A DNA stretch of 64,000 nt, taken from NCBI RefSeq assembly GCF_044769865.1, contig NZ_JBIZWA010000001.1, positions 744,001-808,000 on the forward strand, in the 5' to 3' direction. Source of the stretch: Homoserinimonas sp044769865 (GTDB taxonomy: Bacteria > Actinomycetota > Actinomycetes > Actinomycetales > Microbacteriaceae). This document shows positions 1-8,375 of this stretch, in pieces. The notes beneath the pieces were generated by a model. That model was not told the DNA's origin. It saw only the letters and a program-made list of their open reading frames with translations, and did no database searches. Positions within the stretch are counted from its first letter, which is position 1, and the number at the start of each line of letters is the position of its first letter. The position numbers and the translations under genes are program-made.

Positions 1-1192
1 CCGCACCCGTCGTGCCGACGAGGGCGATCGTCTGCCCAGCCGGGATGTCGAGGGTGAACTCCGGCAGGACGACGCGCTCGGGCGTGTAGGCGAAGGTCAC
101 CCCCTCAAAGCGCACGGTGCCCTTCGCCTCGCGCAGGTCCTTCGGTGAGGCCGGGTCGGGCACGCTCGGCAATTCCTCGAGCACGCCCGAGATCTTCTCG
201 AGCGCGGCCGCCGCCGACTGGTAGGAGTTGTAGAACATCGCCATCTCCTCCGCGGGCGCGAAGAAGTTGCGGGTGTAGAGCAACGCCGCGAGGAGCACAC
301 CGATCGGCAGCGAGCCGTCGGCCACCCGGAAGCCGCCCACGAGCAGCACGACCCCGAGCGTCACGTTGCCGATCAGGATGAGCACGGGCTCGTAGGTGCC
401 GAACAGCTGGATGACGCGGGCATTGGCATCCCGATTGTCCTCGACGAGCTCGCCGAACTCGCGCTCGTTGCGGCGCTCCCGGCGGAAGGCCTGCACCGCG
501 CGGATGCCCGTCATGGTCTCGACGAACTTCACGATCATGCGGGCCGAGGAGACGCGCGTGCGCCGGAACATCCGTCGCGAATTCACCTGGAACCACCGGG
601 TCAGTACCGCGAGCGGCACAAGCGACAGCAACAGGATGAGCCCGCTCACCCAATCGACGATGAGCAGCGCGATCGCGATGAAGACCATGTAGAGGCCGCC
701 CTGCACGAGCTGGTTGAGCCCATTGCCGAGCAGCTCCTTGATCGACTCGAGGTCGCTCGTCTGGCGCGAGATGATGCGGCCAGAGGTGTAGTTCTCGTGG
801 AACTCGAGGCTCAGCCGCTGCGTGTGCAGGAACACTCGCTTGCGCAGGTCGAGCAGCATCGACTGCGCGAGTCGCGCCGTGAGGATCGTGTACCAGGCGA
901 CCAACACGGCACCCAGGATGCCCGTGACGACGTAGATGCCGACCGTGACGCCGAGCGGCATCCAGTCGCCCTCGAGCGCCGCGGGAAGCCCCCGGTCGAT
1001 GCCGATCGCGATGAGGCCGGGGCCCGCCACCTGCGCGATCGTGCTCACGAGGATGACGGCAGCCGTCAGCGTGAGCGTCTTCGACAGCGGGCGCACGAGC
1101 GAGCCCAGGAGGCGCACGGAGCGACCCTGCAGCAGCTTGTTCTCCTCGCGCGAGAAGTCATCGCGTTCTTCCTCGACGCCGAGCGTGCTCAC
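1..1192 (-). CDS. ABC exporter subunit, fused membrane and ATPase domains (partial, 3' end beyond window)
   Basis: N-terminal 397 codons of an ABC half-exporter; the rest lies left of base 1. The readable part is the six-helix membrane domain (stretches such as LTAAVILVSTIAQVAG and GLYMVFIAIALLIV, with the coupling motif TSGRIISRQTSDLES near residue 150). The nucleotide-binding domain then begins and is cut inside its Walker A motif (ALVGTTGA, bases 1-30). It starts with GTG at 1192, overlapping the TGA of the next exporter gene by four bases (GTGA), so the two are translationally coupled and probably form a heterodimer that exports a drug, lipid or peptide. The substrate cannot be read from sequence. 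Confidence is high for the family and low for the cargo. Confidence 0.9.
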   Translation of the reverse strand, partial: MSTLGVEEERDDFSREENKLLQGRSVRLLGSLVRPLSKTLTLTAAVILVSTIAQVAGPGLIAIGIDRGLPAALEGDWMPLGVTVGIYVVTGILGAVLVAWYTILTARLAQSMLLDLRKRVFLHTQRLSLEFHENYTSGRIISRQTSDLESIKELLGNGLNQLVQGGLYMVFIAIALLIVDWVSGLILLLSLVPLAVLTRWFQVNSRRMFRRTRVSSARMIVKFVETMTGIRAVQAFRRERRNEREFGELVEDNRDANARVIQLFGTYEPVLILIGNVTLGVVLLVGGFRVADGSLPIGVLLAALLYTRNFFAPAEEMAMFYNSYQSAAAALEKISGVLEELPSVPDPASPKDLREAKGTVRFEGVTFAYTPERVVLPEFTLDIPAGQTIALVGTTGA

Positions 1193-2967
1193 TGCTCCAC
1201 CTCCAGGGACGAGATCACGAAGCGGTAGTGCTCGTTGCGGGCCAACAGCTCGGAGTGGGTGCCGACATCGTCGATGCGGCCATCACGCATGAGCGCGACC
1301 CGGTCGGCCAGTTGCACGGTCGACGGACGGTGCGCCACGATGAGCGCCGTCGTCGCCGCGAGGACTCGGCGCAGGCCCGCCTCGACGGCCGCCTCCGTGT
1401 CGACATCGAGGGCCGAGAGCGGGTCGTCGAGCACGAGCACGTCGGGCCTCGCCGCGACGGCACGGGCGAGCGCGAGGCGCTGCCGCTGTCCGCCGGAGAG
1501 GCTCATGCCTTCCTCGCCGATCGTGGTGTCGAGCCCCTCGGGCAGCGCGGAGACGAAGTCTGCCTGCGCGATGTCGAGGGCCTCGCGCAGCTCCTCCTCC
1601 GAGGCATCCGGGTTTCCCAGCAGAACGTTTTCGCGCACGCTCGCCGAGAAGAGAATCGCCTCCTCGAAGCCCATCGCGATGCGCTCGCGCAGCTGCTCGC
1701 GGCTCAGGTCGCGGATGTCGACCCCGTCGAGCATGATGCGCCCGCCCGTGACGTCGTAGAGCCGGGTCGTCAGCGCCGTCAGCGTCGACTTGCCGCAGCC
1801 CGTCAACCCGACGAGCGCCATGGTCTCCCCCGGCTGCAGCTCGAGGCTCACCCCGTCGACGATGTCGCGCGAATCGGGGTGGGCATCCTGGTAGCGGAAG
1901 TGCGCATCCTCGAACACGAGCCTGCCCTCGCCGCGAGCCACGGACGACGGATGCTCGGGGTCGACGATGGGGTTCACCTCGTCCATCACCTCGAAGTAGC
2001 GGTCGACCGCCGTGCGGGTGTCGAAGGTCATCGAGAGCAGGAAGCCGATGGACTCGACCGGCCAGCGCAGCACCGCCGCGGTCGCGAAGAACGCGACGAG
2101 TCCGCCGACCGAGAGGTCGCCGTTCACCGTGAGGAAGACGCCGGCGAGGAGCGACAGGGCGAACGTGACATCCGGAACCAGCAGCAGCCAGAGCCAGATG
2201 CCGGCGATCGCGCGGGCCTTCTCGATCTCGGTGCCGCGCAGCTCCTCCGCCTGCTTCGTGAAGTTCTCGAGAGCGTGCCGGCCGCGGCCGAAGGCCTTCA
2301 ACACGCGGATGCCGTGCACCGACTCCTCGACGGTCGTCGCGAGGTCGCCCGCCTGGTCCTGGCTGAGGCGCGCCACCCGCGAGTACCTGTTCTCGAAGGC
2401 GAAGGTGTAGATCCAGAGTGGGATCGAGCAGATGACGAAGAGCACCCCGAGCTGCCAGCTGAGGTTGAGCAGCAGCACGAAGCCGATCACGACCGTCACG
2501 ATGTTGACGACCAGCAGCACGATGCCGAAGGATAGCCAGCGGCGGATGAGCCCCAGGTCGGTCGACATGCGCGAGAGCAGCTGCCCGCTCGGCCAGCGGT
2601 CGTGGAAGGCCACGGGCAGGTCTTGCAGGCGCGCATAGAAGTCGTCGCGCATCCGTGCCTCGACATGGGTGCCGGGCACGAGCACGAACCAGCGGCGCAG
2701 CCAGATCATTCCCGCCTCGAGCGCCCCCAGCGCGAGCACCGCGGCGACCGCCCACCACAGGCCATTCAGGTCACCCTCGCTGAGCGGGCCATCCACCAGA
2801 GACCGCAACACCTGCGGGATCAGCAGCGAGACGACCGCACCCACAAGCGCCGCGACCGCGCCCATCGCGATGCGCGGAAGGGCAGGGCGCACCCAGGGCA
2901 GGATGCGCAGGATGGCGCGAGCAGTAGACGGGCGCTTTGTGGGCGCCGCGATGTCCGGGGGAAACAC
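1189..2967 (-). CDS. ABC exporter subunit with altered ATP-site residues
   Basis: 592-residue half-exporter: membrane domain (about residues 25-320) then ATPase domain. Walker A GLTGCGKST has its Lys at about residue 393, the signature is LSGGQRQR, and the H-loop is IVAHRPST. Two catalytic positions are unusual. The Q-loop reads GFEEAILF, with Glu where Gln is expected. Walker B reads VLVLDDPLS, with Asp where the catalytic Glu normally follows. In heterodimeric exporters of the TmrAB/BmrCD kind one subunit carries such a degenerate site, so this is probably the non-catalytic partner of the gene that overlaps its 3' end. The first usable start is GTG at 2967; no strong ribosome site is visible, so a slightly later start is possible. 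Confidence 0.9.
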   Translation of the reverse strand: MFPPDIAAPTKRPSTARAILRILPWVRPALPRIAMGAVAALVGAVVSLLIPQVLRSLVDGPLSEGDLNGLWWAVAAVLALGALEAGMIWLRRWFVLVPGTHVEARMRDDFYARLQDLPVAFHDRWPSGQLLSRMSTDLGLIRRWLSFGIVLLVVNIVTVVIGFVLLLNLSWQLGVLFVICSIPLWIYTFAFENRYSRVARLSQDQAGDLATTVEESVHGIRVLKAFGRGRHALENFTKQAEELRGTEIEKARAIAGIWLWLLLVPDVTFALSLLAGVFLTVNGDLSVGGLVAFFATAAVLRWPVESIGFLLSMTFDTRTAVDRYFEVMDEVNPIVDPEHPSSVARGEGRLVFEDAHFRYQDAHPDSRDIVDGVSLELQPGETMALVGLTGCGKSTLTALTTRLYDVTGGRIMLDGVDIRDLSREQLRERIAMGFEEAILFSASVRENVLLGNPDASEEELREALDIAQADFVSALPEGLDTTIGEEGMSLSGGQRQRLALARAVAARPDVLVLDDPLSALDVDTEAAVEAGLRRVLAATTALIVAHRPSTVQLADRVALMRDGRIDDVGTHSELLARNEHYRFVISSLEVEQ

Positions 2968-3095
2968 GGGGACTCGTTTCTAGGATCGCCGTGCGGATCG
3001 GCGCACAAACGGGCATTCAGCGTACAGAGTGCGGTTCGGGTGGCGCAACCGTTCGCGCCGACGGTTCCCGCGTCAGTCAGCCACGCCCGTCATCG

Positions 3096-3157
3096 TTGTG
3101 CCGGTTTGCGGGCGATGTGCGTGATAGAGCACGCACATCGCCCGCAAAGTCGCACAA
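3096..3157. repeat. Long intergenic palindrome downstream of purH
   Basis: Perfect 19-base inverted repeat TTTGCGGGCGATGTGCGTG (3105-3123) and its complement (3130-3148) around a six-base loop ATAGAG. After a short mismatch it is extended by the outer arms TTGTGC (3096-3101) and GCACAA (3152-3157). It lies between the purH stop and the ABC exporter start, both on the minus strand. It has no T-tract, so it may be a terminator or a mobile palindromic element. Confidence 0.8.
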
Positions 3158-3185
3158 GGTCACGACGCTGCAAACGCGGCGCGGG

Positions 3186-4799
3186 TCAGTGGAAGAAGTG
3201 GCGCTCGCCCGTGAAGTACATCGTCACGCCGGCACGCTGCGCCGCCGCGATGACCTCCTCGTCGCGCACCGAGCCGCCGGGCTGCACGATGGCTCGCACG
3301 CCGCCCTTGGTCAGCACCTCGAGGCCGTCGGCGAAGGGGAAGAAGGCGTCGGATGCCGCGACACTGCCCGCTGCGCGGTCGCCCGCCCTGTTCACCGCGA
3401 GGTGGCACGAGTCGACGCGGTTGACCTGCCCCATGCCGACGCCGACGGATGCCCCGTCCTTCGCCAACAGGATCGCATTCGACTTCACGGACCGCACGGC
3501 ACGCCAGGCGAAGGCGAGGTCGGCGAGGGTCGCGTCATCCGCTGCCTCGCCCGTCACGAGCTGCCAGTTGTCGGTGCTGAAGTCGTCGTAGGTGTCGGGG
3601 GACTGCACGAGGAGCCCACCGGAGATCTGCCGGACCTCGCGCTCGGCACGCGCGAAGTCCGCCGGAAGCTCGATGAGGCGCAGGTTCTTCTTCGCCGTCA
3701 GGATGGTCAGCGCCTCAGGCTCGAAGCCGGGAGCGACGATGACCTCGGTGAAGATGTCCTTGATCGAGATCGCGGCCGCCTTGGTGATCGTGCGGTTGGC
3801 GGCGATGACACCGCCGAATGCCGAGACGGGGTCGCAGTCGTGCGCCCGAGCGTGCGCCGACGCGATGGGGTCGCCCTCGCCGCGCGCCACCGCGATGCCG
3901 CACGGGTTGGCGTGCTTGATGATCGCCACGGCCGGCTCATCGAAATCGAAGGCGGCCCGCAGCGCGGCATCCGCGTCGACGTAGTTGTTGTACGACATCT
4001 CCTTGCCGTGCAGCTGCGTGGCCTGCGCAATGCCGTGGCCCTGCTTCTCGACGTAGAGGGCCGCCGGCTGGTGCGAGTTCTCGCCGTAACGGAGCTGCTG
4101 CTTGAGGGTCGCGCTGAGGGTGACCGATGCCGCGGCATCCTGCTTCTTCGCTTCGTGCTCGGCGCGCACGCCCACGTTGCCGGCCATCCACTCGGCGACC
4201 GCCGTGTCGTAGGCCGCGGTGTGGGCGAAGGCCTCGCCCGCGAGCCGCTGGCGCTGCGCGAGGGTCGTGCCGCCCAGGGTCGCCGCCTTGATGATCTGGG
4301 CGTAGCTCTCGGGCGAGACCGCGATCGCGACGTTCGCGTGGTTCTTCGCGGCCGCGCGCACCATCGCCGGGCCGCCGATGTCGATCTGCTCGACGACCGC
4401 GTCACCCTCGGCGCCCGACGCGACGGTCTCGACGAAGGGGTAGAGGTTCACGACGACGAGCTGGAACGGTTCGACGCCCATCTCGGCCAGCTGGCGCTCG
4501 TGCGACTCGAGGCGCAGGTCGGCGAGGATCGCGGCGTGCACGAAGGGGTGCAGTGTCTTGACGCGGCCATCGAGCGCCTCGGGGAAGCCCGTGACGGTCG
4601 CGACCTCGGTGACGGGGTGACCGGCATCCGCGATCATCTTCGCGGTCGAACCCGTCGACACGATCTCGACGCCAGCGCCGACGAGCGCCTCGGCGAGCTC
4701 GAGCAGGCCGGTCTTGTCACTCACCGAGATGAGCGCGCGCTTCAGGGGGATCGCGTCGCGGTGGCGGTAGAGGGATGCGTCGTGGCTGGGGCCGCTCAT
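3186..4799 (-). CDS. purH: Bifunctional AICAR formyltransferase / IMP cyclohydrolase
   Basis: 537 residues, normal length for PurH. It carries out the last two steps of IMP synthesis: formylation of AICAR with 10-formyl-THF, then ring closure. The N-terminal MGS-like cyclohydrolase domain starts at RALISVSDKTGL (residues 21-32). The AICAR transformylase domain carries LRYGENSHQPA (236-246) and the catalytic KHANPCG motif (295-301). Its ATG at 4799 overlaps the purN stop by four bases (ATGA), so purN and purH are co-translated. The chain ends at FTGERHFFH and is followed by a long palindrome. Confidence 0.98.
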   Translation of the reverse strand: MSGPSHDASLYRHRDAIPLKRALISVSDKTGLLELAEALVGAGVEIVSTGSTAKMIADAGHPVTEVATVTGFPEALDGRVKTLHPFVHAAILADLRLESHERQLAEMGVEPFQLVVVNLYPFVETVASGAEGDAVVEQIDIGGPAMVRAAAKNHANVAIAVSPESYAQIIKAATLGGTTLAQRQRLAGEAFAHTAAYDTAVAEWMAGNVGVRAEHEAKKQDAAASVTLSATLKQQLRYGENSHQPAALYVEKQGHGIAQATQLHGKEMSYNNYVDADAALRAAFDFDEPAVAIIKHANPCGIAVARGEGDPIASAHARAHDCDPVSAFGGVIAANRTITKAAAISIKDIFTEVIVAPGFEPEALTILTAKKNLRLIELPADFARAEREVRQISGGLLVQSPDTYDDFSTDNWQLVTGEAADDATLADLAFAWRAVRSVKSNAILLAKDGASVGVGMGQVNRVDSCHLAVNRAGDRAAGSVAASDAFFPFADGLEVLTKGGVRAIVQPGGSVRDEEVIAAAQRAGVTMYFTGERHFFH

Positions 4800-5386
4800 G
4801 AGGCGAGTTCCTTCAGGTCGATGGTTCCGTTGGCGATGTCGAGCACGGCCTGCACGAGCAGTTCACGCTCGACCAGCTTGATGCGGTCGTGGAGGGTCGA
4901 TTCGGTGTCGTGGGGCAGCACGGGCACGCGGCGCTGCGAGATGATCGGGCCACTGTCGACCCCGTTGTCGACGACGATGACGCTCGCGCCCGTCTGGGTC
5001 ACGCCCGCCGCGATCGCGTCACGCACGCCGTGCGCGCCAGGGAACTCGGGCAGGTATGCCGGATGCGTGTTGATCAGGTTGGGCGAGAGGGCCTCGACGA
5101 CGTTCGCGGGCAGCAGGCGCATGAGACCGCTCAGGATGACGAGGTCGGGCTCCCAGCGCTGGATCTGCTCCAACAGGGCGGCACCCCAGGAGTCACGGTC
5201 GGGGTAGTTCGCGAAGGAGACCGCGAACGACGGGATGCCGAACTCCTCCGCGTGCGCGAGTCCATCCGCGTCACGGTCGGCACCGATCGCGACCACGCGG
5301 GCCGGGAACTCGGCATCCTCCGAGGCCTCCAGGAGGGAGCGGAGATTCGAACCGCCGCCGGAGATGAGCACGACGAGTTTCAGCAC
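4796..5386 (-). CDS. purN: Phosphoribosylglycinamide formyltransferase
   Basis: 196 residues. It transfers a formyl group from 10-formyl-THF to GAR in purine synthesis. The substrate loop GGGSNL is at residues 10-15, and the catalytic triad falls at Asn106, His108 and Asp144 (NTHPAYLPEFPG and VDSGPI), the same numbering as the E. coli enzyme. It starts with GTG at 5386 and overlaps purH by four bases. The DUF6350 gene ends ten bases upstream, so the three genes probably form one transcript, an arrangement usual in Micrococcales. Confidence 0.98.
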   Translation of the reverse strand: MLKLVVLISGGGSNLRSLLEASEDAEFPARVVAIGADRDADGLAHAEEFGIPSFAVSFANYPDRDSWGAALLEQIQRWEPDLVILSGLMRLLPANVVEALSPNLINTHPAYLPEFPGAHGVRDAIAAGVTQTGASVIVVDNGVDSGPIISQRRVPVLPHDTESTLHDRIKLVERELLVQAVLDIANGTIDLKELAS

Positions 5387-5395
5387 CCGCCAAGC

Positions 5396-6613
5396 CTACT
5401 CCGAACGGGCAAGCCGCCTGCCCGCCACCAGCAGGCCGAGGATGCACGCGACGCCGACCTCGAGGGCCGCGCACAGCCCGACGAGAAGCGGGTTCGGGCC
5501 GATGAGTTCGAGGCGACCCGGCCCCCCGCTGCCGCCCGACCACCACGCCAGGAGGGCGAACACGGCGCCCGCCACGACGCCCGCGAGCGAGCCGAGCGCG
5601 ACGGTTGACGGGAGTTCGAGCATCCGCTCGCTCCTCATGCGCACGAAGGCACCCACCAGGAACCCGGCGATGACGGGGACGAGGATGCCCAGGAAGCCCC
5701 AGGCGAGGTCGCCTGTCGGCACCGCGCCGAGCACCGGGATCGGCGGGATGGGGCCGAGCGTCGTGCCGAGCGGCGAGACGGCAGAACCGGCGCCGATCGC
5801 GAAGCCGGGGCCCAGAAGCCAGGATGCCGCCCAGATGACCAGGTTCGGCACGAATGCGAGTTGCGCCACCGTCAACACTGTCACGCCCAGGGGCCCGCCC
5901 TGCGAGGCCTCATAGAGGGCGATGATCCCGCCGTAGTTCACGGCCACGAGCACCGCCACGACCACGGACGCGACCAGCATGACCGCGGCAACGGATGCCA
6001 CACCCGCACGCAGCCCGCCCCAGACGACCGTCTGCACGCCCGCCGGCCAGTCGGTGAGCCACGTCACCGCACGGTCGACGAGATCCTTGGGGCGGGAATC
6101 CGACAGGCGGTAGCGCGCCAGGCCCGCACCGATCGCGAGCCCCGCGACGAAGACGAGCGTCGTGAAGATCGTGCCCTGCACGATCGAGGGGCGGGCCAGC
6201 TCATGGAGCGACGTCATGACGGCGGCGAAGGCGAGCACCGCGAAGGTCGCCGCCGCGACGCCCAAGCCGAGCAGGTGGTGCGGCGTCTCGGCGATCCGCC
6301 GGCCAGCGCGCTGCCCCAGCAGCAGGGTCAGCAGGGCGAAACCGAGCGGCGCGAGCGACAGGATGAACGGCTCACTGAGGGCCGGCAGGCCGAGCGTCGC
6401 CGCGAAGTCCGGGTCGACCGTCGCCCGCATGGAGGCGCCATGGCCCAGCAGCCACGTGTCCACGGCGGCGCGCCAGAAGACCGGCCACTCCACCTGCAGC
6501 TCGTACTGGAACCCCCACATGAAGGTCAGCGGCAGCAGCGGAATCGCAATCCCAATGCCCACGACAAGCAGCGCCTCCAACCCGGAGAAGACGGCGGTGA
6601 GCGAGCGATTCAT
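5396..6613 (-). CDS. DUF6350 multi-pass membrane protein
   Basis: 405 residues from ATG at 6613 (MNRSLTAVFSG), chosen because a GGTGACGGT ribosome site precedes it; a longer in-frame GTG start at 6676 would add a charged, unlikely leader. About ten hydrophobic segments are visible, for example LEALLVVGIGIAIPLLPL, VAAVMLVASVVVAVLVAV and ALGSLAGVVAGAVFALL. It matches the DUF6350 family, which in actinobacteria sits beside purN and has been compared with the PerM-type membrane proteins; its function is unknown. It is co-oriented with purN at nine bases distance. Confidence 0.85.
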   Translation of the reverse strand: MNRSLTAVFSGLEALLVVGIGIAIPLLPLTFMWGFQYELQVEWPVFWRAAVDTWLLGHGASMRATVDPDFAATLGLPALSEPFILSLAPLGFALLTLLLGQRAGRRIAETPHHLLGLGVAAATFAVLAFAAVMTSLHELARPSIVQGTIFTTLVFVAGLAIGAGLARYRLSDSRPKDLVDRAVTWLTDWPAGVQTVVWGGLRAGVASVAAVMLVASVVVAVLVAVNYGGIIALYEASQGGPLGVTVLTVAQLAFVPNLVIWAASWLLGPGFAIGAGSAVSPLGTTLGPIPPIPVLGAVPTGDLAWGFLGILVPVIAGFLVGAFVRMRSERMLELPSTVALGSLAGVVAGAVFALLAWWSGGSGGPGRLELIGPNPLLVGLCAALEVGVACILGLLVAGRRLARSE

Positions 6614-6676
6614 ACCGTCACCGACACTACCCGCGGCACCCTCCACTGCCGCCGCGCCCCGCCCGCGCTCCCCCAC

Positions 6677-6766
6677 CTGTCAGAAACTCAGGAATCTCGG
6701 CCGGGCCGGGGTTCACCGGGCCGTACGCTCTCTCGCTCTCAGCAGTTCTTCCTGAATTTCCGACAG
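6677..6766. repeat. Inverted repeat of the CTGAGTTTCNGACAG family between divergent genes
   Basis: An 18-base arm at 6677-6694 and its near-complement at 6749-6766 match at 16 of 18 positions, with both mismatches becoming G-U pairs in minus-strand RNA. The spacer is 54 bases and contains a smaller CGGCCGG/CCGGGCCG repeat. The arms read CTGAGTTTCTGACAG (minus) and CTGAATTTCCGACAG (plus), the same core as the palindrome at 21381-21442. The right arm ends ten bases before the DUF4166 start codon. Confidence 0.75.
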
Positions 6767-6775
6767 GGTGAGGGG

Positions 6776-7354
6776 ATGACCGCCTCCGTGTATGCCCGCG
6801 CCCTCGGTGAACGCTTCGGGATGCTGCATCCGGAACTCCAGCGCTGGTTCGGCAGCACCACCACCGTGCGCGCCGCGGGCATCTTCGACGAGGCCGGCTC
6901 CCGCCGCCGCTGGATGCGGCCCCTTCTGCGCGTGACGGCGAGGTTCGGCATCCTCATGGCCGAGCACGGCCGCCGCGTGCCCTTCGAGGTTGAGATGACG
7001 CCGGTCGGCGCGAGCACGATCGCGACCCGCCGCGTGTTGCACTTCTCCCGCACCGACCGCATCCTGAGCGACACCACCAGGGTCGCCCGGGGTCGGCTGA
7101 TCGACTCCTTCGCGGGCGGTCGCCTGCAGGTCGAGATGGTTCCGGATGTCGCGGACGGCGCGCTCATCGTCCGATCCGCGCGAGCTCGGCTCATGCTCGG
7201 GCGGTACCCACTCCCGGTGCCGACGCCGCGCGTGCACCTGCGCCACGCATGGGACGCCGATGCCGCGCACCACACGATCGACGTCTCCGTGAGCATCCCC
7301 GTGCTGGGCGAGGTCTTCGGCTACCGCGGGCAGTTCACCGCGAAGGACGCGTGA
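6776..7354 (+). CDS. DUF4166 domain protein
   Basis: 192 residues from ATG at 6776, preceded by the ribosome site AGGGTGAGGGG. The N-terminus MTASVYARALGERFGMLHPEL is typical of DUF4166, a soluble family of unknown function often fused to or found beside SDR-type proteins. No signal peptide, membrane segment or catalytic motif is obvious. The protein is Arg-rich with alternating beta-type stretches (FEVEMTPVGAST, HTIDVSVSIPVLGEVF). It stands alone, divergent from the purine operon and convergent with sucD; its stop codon lies inside the palindrome at 7351-7408. Confidence 0.8.
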   Translation: MTASVYARALGERFGMLHPELQRWFGSTTTVRAAGIFDEAGSRRRWMRPLLRVTARFGILMAEHGRRVPFEVEMTPVGASTIATRRVLHFSRTDRILSDTTRVARGRLIDSFAGGRLQVEMVPDVADGALIVRSARARLMLGRYPLPVPTPRVHLRHAWDADAAHHTIDVSVSIPVLGEVFGYRGQFTAKDA

Positions 7355-7408
7355 GACTCCGCAAGTTGCAGTATCCGGGCGCGCGCGATGCAAGTTGCGC
7401 AGTCTCAC
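7351..7408. repeat. Palindrome overlapping the DUF4166 stop codon
   Basis: Left arm GTGAGACTCCGCAAGTTGCA (7351-7370) and right arm 7389-7408 are complementary at 18 of 20 positions, with an 18-base GC-rich loop. The first bases contain the TGA stop of the upstream gene, so the element reaches into coding sequence. It is followed by a separate conventional terminator. It resembles the other long palindromes in the window in build but not in sequence. Confidence 0.75.
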
Positions 7409-7422
7409 GGCCGGTTAAACGA

Positions 7423-7450
7423 CGAAGGGCCCGCCGGAGCGGGCCCTTCG
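7423..7450 (-). terminator. Intrinsic terminator of sucC-sucD
   Basis: Perfect 12-base stem CGAAGGGCCCGC / GCGGGCCCTTCG with loop CGGA, followed on the minus strand by TCGTTTAAC. It lies 12 bases past the sucD stop and probably works for the convergent DUF4166 gene as well. Confidence 0.9.
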
Positions 7451-7462
7451 CATGGTGAATCC

Positions 7463-8365
7463 TTAGAGGGACTCGAGGATCTCGCGCATGAGCTGCGCCG
7501 CCTCGGACGGGGTCTTGCCGACCTTGACGCCTGCAGCCTCGAGGGCCTCCTTCTTGGCCTGCGCGGTGCCCGCGGAGCCGGAGACGATCGCGCCGGCGTG
7601 GCCCATCGTCTTGCCCTCGGGAGCCGTGAAACCCGCAACGTAGCCGACGACCGGCTTCGTCACGTTGGCCTTGATGAAGTCGGCCGCCCGCTCTTCAGCG
7701 TCGCCACCGATCTCGCCGATCATGACGATCGCCTTGGTCTCGGGGTCAGCCTCGAAGGCCTCGAGCGCGTCGATGTGCGTCGTGCCGATGACGGGGTCGC
7801 CACCGATGCCGATCGCGGTCGAGAAGCCCAGGTCACGGAGCTCGTACATCATCTGGTAGGTGAGCGTGCCCGACTTGGAGACGAGGCCGATCGGTCCCTT
7901 GCCGGTGATGTTCGCCGGCGTGATGCCGACGAGCGCCTCGTCGGGGGTGATGATGCCGGGGCAGTTCGGCCCGATGATGCGGGTCTTGTTGCCCTTCTCC
8001 TGCGCGTAGGCCCACGCCTCGGCGGTGTCGCCGACCGGCACCCCCTCCGTGATGACCACGAGGAGCGGAATCTCGGCGTCGATGGCCTCGACCATGGCGT
8101 CCTTGGTGAAGGCGGGCGGCACGAAGGCGATCGAGACGTCGGCGCCCGTGGCCTCCATGGCCTCCTTGACGGATGCGAAGACGGGCAGCTGCACCTCGTT
8201 GCCGCTGGCGTCGTTGTGCGTCACGGTGGTGCCGGCCTTGCGGGCGTTGACACCGCCGACGACCTGCGTGCCAGCCTTGAGCATGAGGGCGGTGTGCTTG
8301 GTGCCCTCACCGCCCGTGATGCCCTGGACGATGACCTTGGAGTCCTTGTTGAGGAAGATAGACAT
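7463..8365 (-). CDS. sucD: Succinyl-CoA synthetase alpha subunit
   Basis: 300 residues, normal length. It forms the TCA-cycle ligase with SucC, converting succinyl-CoA and NDP to succinate, CoA and NTP. The CoA-binding Rossmann part (VIVQGITGGEGTKHT) comes first. The ligase domain carries the phosphorylated histidine in GKTMGHAGAIVSG (His256). The motif IGPNCPGIITP lies near residues 131-141. It starts at ATG 8365, ten bases after sucC on the same strand, and a strong terminator follows. Confidence 0.98.
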   Translation of the reverse strand: MSIFLNKDSKVIVQGITGGEGTKHTALMLKAGTQVVGGVNARKAGTTVTHNDASGNEVQLPVFASVKEAMEATGADVSIAFVPPAFTKDAMVEAIDAEIPLLVVITEGVPVGDTAEAWAYAQEKGNKTRIIGPNCPGIITPDEALVGITPANITGKGPIGLVSKSGTLTYQMMYELRDLGFSTAIGIGGDPVIGTTHIDALEAFEADPETKAIVMIGEIGGDAEERAADFIKANVTKPVVGYVAGFTAPEGKTMGHAGAIVSGSAGTAQAKKEALEAAGVKVGKTPSEAAQLMREILESL

Positions 8366-8375
8366 TCCCTGATCC

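Noticed and set aside
1228..5207. Long open frames on the plus strand (435 and 756 codons) opposite the ABC exporter and purH-purN
   Set aside because: They are antisense shadows in GC-rich DNA; the products are Arg/His/Asp-rich without domains, and the minus-strand genes have clear families.
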